DNA of 64,000 nt from Paenibacillus koleovorans NBRC 103111 (GTDB taxonomy: Bacteria; Bacillota; Bacilli; Paenibacillales; NBRC-103111), in contig NZ_BIMA01000008.1 in assembly GCF_004000845.1 (NCBI RefSeq), positions 1 through 64,000 on the forward strand, in the 5' to 3' direction. The position numbers were made by a program, and so were the translations under genes. The first letter of the stretch is position 1. Every line of letters begins with the position of its first letter. The notes under the pieces were generated by a model, which did no database searches, was not told the DNA's origin, and was given only the letters and a program-made list of their open reading frames with translations. Shown in pieces: positions 37,064-44,883 of this stretch.

Positions 37064-37140
37064 CTTTGGATACCTCCTCCATCTAAGCGAATAAGCTACT
37101 ACCAGTCTCGGCACAGCCAACATCGTCCAAACGTATACAG

Positions 37141-37154
37141 GTGGAATCTTCCAT
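37141..37154. promoter_or_regulatory. Palindromic element GTGGAATCTTCCAT
   Basis: TGGAA and TTCCA arms around TC, overlapping the first base of the -35 box of the following promoter. It shares GTGGAA and TTCCAT with the larger palindrome at 37181-37206. Confidence 0.45.
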
Positions 37155-37182
37155 TGAATAAGAACGTATGTTTCTATATAAT
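37154..37182 (+). promoter_or_regulatory. Sigma-A-type promoter of the Cys-rich mini-gene
   Basis: TTGAAT at 37154-37159, 17-base spacer, TATAAT at 37177-37182. Confidence 0.75.
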
Positions 37183-37206
37183 TCTAGGTGGAATTCCATC
37201 TAGAAT
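37181..37206. promoter_or_regulatory. 26-base near-perfect palindrome at the transcription start
   Basis: The centre TGGAATTCCA is extended on both sides by CTAGAAT-type arms; only one base pair is not complementary (G opposite T, which would pair in RNA). It starts on the last two bases of the -10 box and spans the expected start site, an ideal repressor position; an RNA hairpin is an alternative. Confidence 0.6.
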
Positions 37207-37226
37207 GAAGGGGAGGTTTCACTGTC

Positions 37227-37376
37227 ATGGCTCAACCCAATTACGAGATGCTTCAGCAGCAGGCAAGCGAGGAGCGGGAAGTGCAATGTTATTCGTGTTT
37301 GACCGTATTTGTCGTTTCGTCCGACTGCGGTTGTACGATTTGTCCGACTTGCGGGCAGAAATCATGCTCGGAATAA
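37227..37376 (+). CDS. Small Cys-rich (zinc-ribbon-like) protein, 49 residues
   Basis: A short gene with a GGGGAGG ribosome site 10 bases before the ATG and a strong promoter. The protein begins MAQPNYEMLQQQ and has seven Cys in its last 30 residues: CYSC, CGC, CPTC and a final C-S-E end, a pattern suited to zinc binding. No name is recognised. The palindromes around the promoter suggest tight control by a dedicated repressor, perhaps a metal or redox sensor (inference). Confidence 0.7.
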   Translation: MAQPNYEMLQQQASEEREVQCYSCLTVFVVSSDCGCTICPTCGQKSCSE

Positions 37377-37443
37377 TTGGGTACCATCGTTGTCTCGTCT
37401 GATCCTGATCTGCTAGTCTTCATCATAGAAAGCAGGAACCGCT

Positions 37444-38310
37444 ATGCCTTTGCCAATTCCGCCTTACACGTTGATCGAACGGCTTCTTTTCCCTCCGACA
37501 ACGATAAACGAGAACAAGCTGCTCCGCTGTCTCGAAGGAAAAACGGTGCTCATCACCGGCGCCAGCTCCGGGATTGGCGAACAGCTTGCTTATACGCTGG
37601 CCGACGCGAAGGCGCATCTGATTCTGACAGCTCGTCGGGAGGACAAGCTGCTCGCCGTCAAACGCGAGATCGAGAAGCGGCAAGCCGCTCAGGTCAGCGT
37701 CTACCGAGCCGATCTTCGCGAGGAGGCGGAGCGGGAAGGGCTGCTCGAGTTTATCCGTCGGCAGCCGCACGCAATCGACATCGTAGTGAGCAATGCCGGC
37801 CATTCCATCCAGCGATCGATCTACGACTCGCTGGATCGTTTCCATGATTTCACCCGCACGATGGCGATCAATTACTTCGCTCCGGTTCACTTGCTCTTGT
37901 CTCTTATTCCGCTGCTCGAGCGCAACCAAGGTCACATCGTGAACGTCTCCACGATCAATGCTCTAATGCCGCCGTTCCCGAGCTGGGCGGCTTATCAGGC
38001 TTCCAAGGCGGCGTTCGACGTGTGGTTCCGGTCCGTTAGTCCCGAGCTCAACCGCCGAGGGATATTGACTACCACGTTCTACTTACCTTTAGTTCGTACG
38101 CCTATGATTGTGCCGACGGCTGAATATCGACGAATGCCCGCGATGTCCCCGCAGCATGTCGCGCGCCTCATCGGTCGTTCCTTCTATACCCGCCGGAAAG
38201 CGTTTAAGCCGTGGTGGCGGTTTGGGTTCAAGCTTGCTTCGAGGTTTGTCGCTGGTGCTTGGAAACATGCGGCGTCGCAGAAAAATTCGGGGAAAAGGGA
38301 GGAGCTATGA
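37444..38310 (+). CDS. Short-chain dehydrogenase/reductase (SDR)
   Basis: NAD(P)-dependent oxidoreductase, 288 residues. Cofactor motif TGASSGIG at about residues 39-46, NAG motif VVSNAGHS, catalytic Ser in VSTINAL and the Tyr/Lys pair in YQASK. The length and C-terminal basic tail (GFKLASRFVAGAWKHAASQKNS) suggest a membrane-associated lipid substrate, as for other classical SDRs acting on fatty acyl chains. It overlaps the next gene by ATGA, so a shared pathway with the acyl-CoA ligase is likely. Confidence 0.87.
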   Translation: MPLPIPPYTLIERLLFPPTTINENKLLRCLEGKTVLITGASSGIGEQLAYTLADAKAHLILTARREDKLLAVKREIEKRQAAQVSVYRADLREEAEREGLLEFIRRQPHAIDIVVSNAGHSIQRSIYDSLDRFHDFTRTMAINYFAPVHLLLSLIPLLERNQGHIVNVSTINALMPPFPSWAAYQASKAAFDVWFRSVSPELNRRGILTTTFYLPLVRTPMIVPTAEYRRMPAMSPQHVARLIGRSFYTRRKAFKPWWRFGFKLASRFVAGAWKHAASQKNSGKREEL

Positions 38311-39800
38311 GTATCGTAAAGCTGCTTCAAGTGCTGCGTCAGCTTGGGCTGCTTACTCCCTCAGCGCTTCTCAAGCTGCTAGGCTCGATATACCGGCATG
38401 GTATCAATTTGATGGCGCTTCTTCGATTTTCGGCCCATGCCTATGGGGAAAAGATCGCGATTGCGGATGACCGAGAGTCGCTCACTTACCTGCAGCTGTA
38501 CAACATGTCCACTGAGCTGGCCGATACCTTGCAACAGTCCTACAGGATCGGGAGCGGTCGGAAAGTGGCTCTTGTGAGCCGAAATCAGGCATCGATGGTC
38601 ACAGCGATTTATGCCGTTTCCGCCACGGGGGCGGACTTGCTTCTATTGAACGCAGAAATGAGCGAAGATCAGTTGAACGCCATCCTGGAGCGGCACAACC
38701 CCCATTTGTTGCTGAACGATGAGGGGGGCGGCGAGCTTTCCATCCAAGTGCGGATCGACCATACCACCGAACGGACACCCTTTCAACCGAAATTGCGCCG
38801 CGTGTCCTCCGGAAAACTCGTGCTCCTGACCGCCGGGACGACCGGACAAGCCAAGGAGGCGCCGCATCGGCCGTCGCTCTTCCGGTACTTGAAGCCATTC
38901 TCGGACTTCCTGTCTCGGCTGCGCATCCTTGACTACAGCACGGCTTACATCGCGACCCCCTTGTACCATGGCTACGGACTTGCCGTCCTGCTGCTCTTCG
39001 GTGCTGCCGGGAAAAAAGCGGTGCTTCACCCGGGCTTCTCGGCGGAGCGGGCATGCCGCTTGGTTCGAGAGCATCAAGTGGAGGTGGCGACGGTCGTCCC
39101 GTTGATGCTGCACAAAATGCTGCGGACGAATGCGGACGACTTGCGATCGCTGCGCTGTATCGCTTCGGGCGGTGCGGAGCTGAGTCCGAAGCTGGCGCAA
39201 GAGACGCGAGAGCGACTGGGAGAAGTACTGTACAATTTGTACGGCACCTCCGAGGCGGGGTTGCTTCTGATCGCCACACCAGAAGATTTGAGCTCAACGC
39301 CGAATACGATCGGTCGACCGGTCGATGGTGTTCAGGTCCGGGTGCTGGGGGAGCAGAACGAAAGCAAGAATGTCGGCGACGTCGGACGTTTGTGTGTTCG
39401 AAGTGAAGGATCGATGCGAGCGGAAATGTCGGAATGGATCGAAACCGGAGATTTGGGCTATATGGACAAGTCGGGACGTTATTTCTTGCGCGGGCGAGTG
39501 GACAGCATGATCGTCTCGGGCGGGGAGAATGTTTACCCGTACGAGGTGGAGCAGGTGCTGCTCTTGCACCCGCAAGTCGAGGACGCAGCCGTTATCGGCG
39601 TTCCCGATGAGCGGTTCGGCCAGCGGCTGCAAGCGTTCGTGCAGCGTACCCCTCAAACCAAGCCAACCGAGCAGGAGCTGCTCGACTGGCTGAGGCCACA
39701 GCTGGCGCGCTATCAGCTGCCGCGTTCGATTGTTTTCGTCGAGCGGCTGCCTTACACGGCTGTGGGGAAGCGGGATAAAAGGAAGCTGAGCACCACTTAA
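38307..39800 (+). CDS. AMP-dependent acyl-CoA synthetase/ligase
   Basis: Acyl-adenylate-forming enzyme, 497 residues. The phosphate loop is LLTAGTTGQAKEA (degenerate relative to TSGTTGxPKG), A5 NLYGTSEAG, A7 ETGDLGYMD, A8 hinge GRVDSMIVSGGENVYPYEVE and the catalytic Lys in YTAVGKRDKRKL. It probably activates a fatty or carboxylic acid, with no carrier-protein domain attached. Translationally coupled to the SDR (ATGA overlap). A decayed Sfp-type transferase gene lies next door on the other strand. Confidence 0.87.
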   Translation: MSIVKLLQVLRQLGLLTPSALLKLLGSIYRHGINLMALLRFSAHAYGEKIAIADDRESLTYLQLYNMSTELADTLQQSYRIGSGRKVALVSRNQASMVTAIYAVSATGADLLLLNAEMSEDQLNAILERHNPHLLLNDEGGGELSIQVRIDHTTERTPFQPKLRRVSSGKLVLLTAGTTGQAKEAPHRPSLFRYLKPFSDFLSRLRILDYSTAYIATPLYHGYGLAVLLLFGAAGKKAVLHPGFSAERACRLVREHQVEVATVVPLMLHKMLRTNADDLRSLRCIASGGAELSPKLAQETRERLGEVLYNLYGTSEAGLLLIATPEDLSSTPNTIGRPVDGVQVRVLGEQNESKNVGDVGRLCVRSEGSMRAEMSEWIETGDLGYMDKSGRYFLRGRVDSMIVSGGENVYPYEVEQVLLLHPQVEDAAVIGVPDERFGQRLQAFVQRTPQTKPTEQELLDWLRPQLARYQLPRSIVFVERLPYTAVGKRDKRKLSTT

Positions 39801-39884
39801 CGCAACTAGCCGCTATTCGAAACCCGATCGGTACGATTGGCTATCGCAAGCAGCCGACCTGCTAAGCGTCAGACTAGCCGGGAG

Positions 39885-40591
39885 TCAGTGCTCGAAACGA
39901 CTCCTCATTCGGTCCCATAGCGACTGAATGGTAACGGGCTGCACATCGTGCTCGAACGGTTCATCGCCGTCGCCGAGCAGGCTGCAGATCGCCAGCTTAT
40001 ACTCCGGATGGAGCGAAATTCGATGGAATCGGCAAACCTGCCGAACGCTACTCACTTCTACCGAGATCGGGGGTCCCATGGAAAAAGCGATCGAGATCAG
40101 CTCCATCGACAGCCCGGTACCTACGGCTTAGATGTAGCTTTCCTTCAGCGTCCACAGCTCGTAGAATTGCTCCAGCCACAGCCGCCCGTCAAGCTTCGAC
40201 AGCTCTCGGAGCTCCGACACCGTAAACGCATGCTTCGCTACACTGGCATCGATCGGGCGAATCTGCTCCACATCGAACCGACCGGACAATCGGCAGCAAC
40301 ACAAACGACCCATTCGCCCGAATGCGCTACGTTAAAATGATACTCCGGCCAGTCCGGGAAGAAAGGTTTCCCATAAGCCGTTCGCTCCATCCTCATATGC
40401 GCCAATGCGGCACCATTTGCCTCGGCCGCCATCGCTCTGGCCAGCAGCGCACTAACCAAAGCCCGATCCCGATCGGGCTTTTGCCTGTAGCGGGACACCT
40501 TTTCCCGCTCCTGATCTGGCAAAACAACCAAACCTTTCTGAAAAGCCGAATCCTCGATTGGACCAGTCAGCCGTACAGCTTCCACTCGCAT
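39885..40591 (-). pseudogene. Sfp-type 4'-phosphopantetheinyl transferase, disrupted
   Basis: The full-length family (about 235 codons) is recognisable but broken twice. The first part (40591 down to about 40280) ends in YHFNVAHSGEWVVCVAADCPVG. The continuation RFDVEQIRPIDASVAKHAF is in the next frame, which implies one missing base between 40277 and 40280. Then FYELWTLKESYI meets TAA at 40130-40128 exactly where the family has Lys (AAA); downstream the frame resumes as AVGTGLSMELISIAFS and HPEYKLAICSLL to a stop at 39885. The enzyme would have primed carrier proteins; here it is presumably inactive unless the frameshift is a sequencing error. Confidence 0.85.
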
Positions 40592-40863
40592 ATAAGTTCA
40601 CCCATCTCCATCTTAGCCAGGGCTGCAAATACAGTCAATTTCTCGCGCTTGTCCGTAGAAACTTCGCGTCGGTGCGCGTCTTCTGTCATATTTGACCATT
40701 CGTTTGTCTATTTTGCTTATTCTTTTTGTCCGTTCAATAGATATATGCTTGGTTTAGACACGGAATCAGGGTCAAGCAAGGAGGTGAGAGGGAGCGGGTA
40801 AGTCTGATATCGGATATCGGATGTCTCTGGCATTTCAACTAACTTGAAACGGAGGGATTCCTG

Positions 40864-43800
40864 ATGGATCGGAACAAACTGAGGATGGGATGGATGCTGG
40901 TCATAGTACTTTCCTTGCTCGGAGGAGGCTGGATGCTGCCCGGGAAAGCCGAAGCGTTCACCGATGTGAGCAGCATGAGCGATCAGACGTTCTTCGGGGT
41001 GTGGAACGGATCGGCGTGGACGACGGTCGGCAAGCTCAACTATGCCTATAGCGCCGGGTTGGCGCCGGTGGAGACGGCGGTGAAGGCAGGCAACTACGCG
41101 ACGGCCAAGTCGGCTTTGCTGACGTATTACCGCAATCGAACGAACCGGACCACTCCGCCACTGGCCGATTCGCTGCGCAACACGAATGTGGCCAATTTGC
41201 TCAAGGACGATATTTTCATGGCCAACCTGGAGCAGTATATCGGCAGCGTTACGGTGGGCAACACTTACCAGACCGTGACGCTGAACGTCCAGTCGGCGGT
41301 CGAGCAGTCGTTCGCTCAGGATAAGAATATTACGTTCTTGCTGATGGCGCGGACAAAGGATGAGGGGAACAAGGCATTCTACAGCCGCGAGAAGTCGACG
41401 AACAAGCCGGTGCTCGAGGTTGTCGTGAACGGTGTGACGCAGACGCTGGCGGCCATGAAGGATACTTACATACAAGCCGGCGCGAACGGAGCGGTCAACT
41501 ATGGGACGAGCGATCTGCTCTATGTGAAATCATGGGGATTGCCGATCAGCGATTTTGAACGGAGGGCTTATATCCAGTTCGATATGTCCTCGCTTGCTGC
41601 GGCTCCTACATCCGCCACGCTCAAGCTGTATGGCGCGAATGCGTCGGGGACGGGCAATTCGGAGATCATGGTGTTGCGAGCGAACGACAACTCATGGGGC
41701 GAGACATCGCTGACGTGGAACACCACGAGCGGCGGCACGTTCTCCTGGCAAGGCTCCGCCGCCAGCCTGGACTGGAACAATCCGGCTACCGGCGCTTACG
41801 CTCAGTGGATCAACATCACCGCGATCAACGGCTTCATGTACACCCTGGCCAAAGAGTATGAGGAGACAGGGAATGAGAGCTACGCAAGCAAAATTATTTC
41901 GCTTATGCTGGACTTCATTTCCGACAAGGGCAACGCCAATGCCGCGTACGACAACAGCATCGACTCGGCGCGTCGCGCGACCGTTTGGGTGAACGTGTAC
42001 AATTTGATCGTGGACAGCACGTCCATGGATGCGAACGCCAATACGGCCATTCTGAAGTATATATGGAAAATGGCGGAGTGGCTTGGGGATACGACCAACG
42101 AGTATTATGGTCCGGCCGGACAAGGAAGCTGGTACACGGTGCATTTTCACGGAGGCAACAACTGGGGTGTGCTCGAGACGCAGGGCTTTTACCGGATGGC
42201 CGTGTTTTATCCGGAATTTACGATCTCCTCGACATGGCGGAATACGGCCAATACACGGCTTACTTATTTGATCCGCCACTTGAATTTCCCGGACAGCGCC
42301 TACTCGGAATCGACATCCTCTTACGGATTCGGCGTGCTGCAGGAGTTTTTCAATGTGAAGCAATTCGGCGCGATGAACGGGCAGTCTTTCTCGGCGGAGT
42401 ACGATGATCGGCTGCTGGCGATGATGAAGTACCAGATGAACCATCTCGATCCGAACGGGTTCGACATCAACTACGGAGATAGCGCAGTGACGGATCGGAA
42501 GCCTTCGATTCTCGCGATGGGCGAGGAGATGGACGACGACGAGCTGCGGTACGTGGGCAGCGGGGGAACGAGCGGCACGGTGCCGGCAGGCACGTCCGTG
42601 ATGTACCCTTACGATATGACGGCGGTTATGCGGTCGGGCTGGGACAATGACGATTTGCAGCTTCGGGTGGCAGGGAAAATATTTGAGCCCAGCGGGACGG
42701 CACGCTCCCATGCTCACAAGGATATGCTCGGCGTCATCGTGAATGCGTACGGAGAGACGCTGCTGCCGGACAACGGGAATAAAGGCTATGACAGCAGTCC
42801 GCTGAATTTGTGGCTGCGCAAGACGGAGGCGCACAATGCGATCGAGATCAACAATACGGATCAGAGTTGGACCGGTGTATCGGCCATCACGTATTGGCAG
42901 ACGAACGGCGCGGCCGATTTCTATGAAGGGTATACGACGGCGGCGAGCACAACGGCCGGGTTCAAGAGTACACGTAGCATTCTGTTCGTGAAGCCGAACT
43001 ATTGGATCGTCTCCGACTATATTACGCCGCCTAGCGGTACACATCGTTACGAGCAGAACTGGCATCTGATGCCGGGGGCGTCGGCTGTGTTGGACGGGAC
43101 ATCCAAAAGGACGAAGTCCAGCTTCTCCGGGGCGCCGAACATCCAGATCGTGCCGGCGGATCCTAGCAGCTTGACCGCGACGCTGGAAAGCTCGAATTAC
43201 GCCACGGCGATCAACTCCGTGCAAAATTCGCAGCGCGCCTCGTTCGTGAAGAACGTGTCCGGCGCGGTCACGTTCGACACGGTGCTGTTCCCGACACAGG
43301 CGTCGGATACGAGCCGCAACGTAACGGTGTCGCGGCTGACGACGGCGCCGAGCGTCGGGACGACGACCGCGACGGCGCTCAAGATCGACCAGAACACGGG
43401 GGGAGGCGGCGACGTCGGGTACTATTACTTGTCGCATGAGGCGACGCCTGCAACGGCGCGTAGCTTCGACAAGTACAACTTCAACGGCAAAACCGCTTAC
43501 GCCGAGACGAACTCGGCGGGTACGACGAAGCGCGCCTCGCTTGTGGCCGGAACTACGCTGAAGGAGAGCGGGGCGAACCTGATCTCGAACGTTACGCGAA
43601 TCAAGGATGTGAGCGTCGAATGGAGCGGGACGGCACTGCATATCTCGGGCTCCGACTTGATCGCGAATTCGAGCTCGTCGACCGCGATCGCCATCTATGC
43701 GCCGTCGGCAACCAGCATCACCTTGAACGGTGGGTCCGTCGCCTACACGCGCGTCGGCGACTATGTCTATGCGGCTGGCGTCCGCACCGCGGTCTCGACG

Positions 43801-44286
43801 CTGAACCCGGCGGCCGACACGTACGTGATGGACGGCGCGAACGCCGGCACGAACTTCGGCAGCAATACTACGATTGCTTTGAAGAAATTTACGTCGCTGA
43901 ACCGGACGCCTTTCCTGCGCTTCGACTTCGGCAGCGTTGCAGGCAGCTCGGTATCGCAGGCGAAGCTGCGGCTGTACTTGTACGATGCCTCCTCCAGCAG
44001 CGCCAAGACGGTTCGCGCATTCGGCACGTACAACGAGGACTGGAACGAAGCGACGCTGACGTGGAACGGCGAGGTGCCGGAGCGAGATGAAGGTCTGAGC
44101 ACGACGACGCTGACGACGACCGGCTCGTATTACGAGTGGGACGTGACCGACTACGTCAACAAACATTGGGATGACAAGAAGATTTCCTTCACATTGGACT
44201 TTGTGACGGGGCCAAGCGGCGAGAACTTGATCTTCTACAGCAAGGAAAGCTCGACGAACAAGCCGCAGCTGGTGTTGACGCCGTAG
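40864..44286 (+). CDS. Secreted heparinase II/III-type polysaccharide lyase with DNRLRE/CBM96-like modules
   Basis: Exported 1140-residue protein with a signal peptide ending near KAEA (residue 31). The catalytic toroid is seen at about 330-470 (WYTVHFHGGNNWGVLETQGFYRM) and the C-terminal beta-sandwich at about 600-900 (SGTARSHAHKDMLGVIVNAYGE; RKTEAHNAIEINN), typical of the heparinase II/III superfamily including alginate lyases. A DNRLRE-type carbohydrate-binding module is at the C-terminus, about 980-1138 (PAADTYVMDGANAGTNFGSN ... FYSKESSTNKPQLVLTP). A related module is inserted early, about 125-300 (FYSREKSTNKPVLEV; AYIQFDMSSL). The substrate is an acidic polysaccharide, not identifiable here. 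Ribosome site GGAGGG. Confidence 0.85.
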   Translation: MDRNKLRMGWMLVIVLSLLGGGWMLPGKAEAFTDVSSMSDQTFFGVWNGSAWTTVGKLNYAYSAGLAPVETAVKAGNYATAKSALLTYYRNRTNRTTPPLADSLRNTNVANLLKDDIFMANLEQYIGSVTVGNTYQTVTLNVQSAVEQSFAQDKNITFLLMARTKDEGNKAFYSREKSTNKPVLEVVVNGVTQTLAAMKDTYIQAGANGAVNYGTSDLLYVKSWGLPISDFERRAYIQFDMSSLAAAPTSATLKLYGANASGTGNSEIMVLRANDNSWGETSLTWNTTSGGTFSWQGSAASLDWNNPATGAYAQWINITAINGFMYTLAKEYEETGNESYASKIISLMLDFISDKGNANAAYDNSIDSARRATVWVNVYNLIVDSTSMDANANTAILKYIWKMAEWLGDTTNEYYGPAGQGSWYTVHFHGGNNWGVLETQGFYRMAVFYPEFTISSTWRNTANTRLTYLIRHLNFPDSAYSESTSSYGFGVLQEFFNVKQFGAMNGQSFSAEYDDRLLAMMKYQMNHLDPNGFDINYGDSAVTDRKPSILAMGEEMDDDELRYVGSGGTSGTVPAGTSVMYPYDMTAVMRSGWDNDDLQLRVAGKIFEPSGTARSHAHKDMLGVIVNAYGETLLPDNGNKGYDSSPLNLWLRKTEAHNAIEINNTDQSWTGVSAITYWQTNGAADFYEGYTTAASTTAGFKSTRSILFVKPNYWIVSDYITPPSGTHRYEQNWHLMPGASAVLDGTSKRTKSSFSGAPNIQIVPADPSSLTATLESSNYATAINSVQNSQRASFVKNVSGAVTFDTVLFPTQASDTSRNVTVSRLTTAPSVGTTTATALKIDQNTGGGGDVGYYYLSHEATPATARSFDKYNFNGKTAYAETNSAGTTKRASLVAGTTLKESGANLISNVTRIKDVSVEWSGTALHISGSDLIANSSSSTAIAIYAPSATSITLNGGSVAYTRVGDYVYAAGVRTAVSTLNPAADTYVMDGANAGTNFGSNTTIALKKFTSLNRTPFLRFDFGSVAGSSVSQAKLRLYLYDASSSSAKTVRAFGTYNEDWNEATLTWNGEVPERDEGLSTTTLTTTGSYYEWDVTDYVNKHWDDKKISFTLDFVTGPSGENLIFYSKESSTNKPQLVLTP

Positions 44287-44313
44287 GGCCTGGCGGGGAG
44301 CAAGCTGTCCTCG

Positions 44314-44343
44314 AGGCGGTGCCTAATAAGGCATCGCCTTTTT
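44314..44343 (+). terminator. Terminator after the polysaccharide lyase gene
   Basis: AGGCGGTGCC and GGCATCGCCT pair with one wobble over TAATAA, followed by TTTTT. Confidence 0.8.
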
Positions 44344-44355
44344 GTGGTGTGACCA

Positions 44356-44573
44356 GGTGTATAACAATTCTACATCTGAAGCCGGAAATGCCCTAAGCTT
44401 CAGATGTATACGATTTGTACAACTGCTCGTAAAAACTGGCTATTTTCGCAGTCAAAGTATACAAAATAGACATCTGAACGGCAAAACACAGTTACAGAAG
44501 TACAAATCTTGTACATCAAATTCAAAATCAGGCCGGTTTTTGTTCTTAGTTGTACAAATCGTCTACATCTGTA
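44356..44573. repeat. Intergenic mini-array, class 1, copy B (GTTGTACAA / TATACATCTGA units)
   Basis: Five units at 44356-44380 (forward), 44399-44426 (inverted), 44454-44478, 44497-44520 and 44546-44573 (forward), spaced 42-55 bases apart start to start. The second unit inverted reads GTTGTACAAATCGTATACAT, nearly the same as the fifth. Spacers again contain ACTGGCTATTTTCG- or GGCCGGTTTTTG-like cores, as in copy A at 29598-29823. Confidence 0.85.
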
Positions 44574-44622
44574 GGAAAACAGATCCCAAAAGCGGATGCC
44601 GTTTGAGACTTCGGTTTTCTCT

Positions 44623-44811
44623 CTATCGGAGAAAGCTTTAGCCGACGGCTACATCCTCAAGCTCAACGATCTAATCGACAAGTTCGCCCCGAATCTGAAA
44701 AAATATTTGAAGTAGCATCCGGAAGTAGACAAACAAGTGAAAACCGACAGCGGCGCCTGGGCGGGTTATTTGCCATTTTACTATGCGGCGATCCATTTTG
44801 TTGCGATGTAA
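44623..44811 (+). pseudogene. Remnant of an extracellular solute-binding lipoprotein gene
   Basis: The frame reads ADGYILKLNDLIDKFAPNLK then KYLK-stop-HPEVDKQVKTDSG and ends at TAA 44809-44811. The ILxLNDLIDKxAPNLKK segment is characteristic of LplA/family 1 sugar-binding proteins in Paenibacillus. An internal TAG at 44713-44715 and absence of the rest of the gene show it is a decayed fragment. Confidence 0.6.
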
Positions 44812-44883
44812 AGAGGGATTTCCTGCACTTCCGTTGAAAAAATATTAGGAGAACTAACAAAACTTGGTTAAGGAGAAACATCC

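Noticed and set aside
39801-39884. Terminator or regulatory hairpin after the acyl-CoA ligase
   Set aside because: No stem followed by a T run could be found in this gap.
40735-40791. An 18-codon open frame upstream of the lyase gene as a leader peptide
   Set aside because: No ribosome site or regulatory residue pattern is visible. The gap 40592-40863 also shows no clear promoter.
41692-44166. A very long open frame (about 824 codons) on the minus strand opposite the polysaccharide lyase
   Set aside because: It is Arg/Ala/Val-rich with no recognisable domain and lies entirely antisense to a strongly supported secreted enzyme; typical shadow in G+C-rich DNA.
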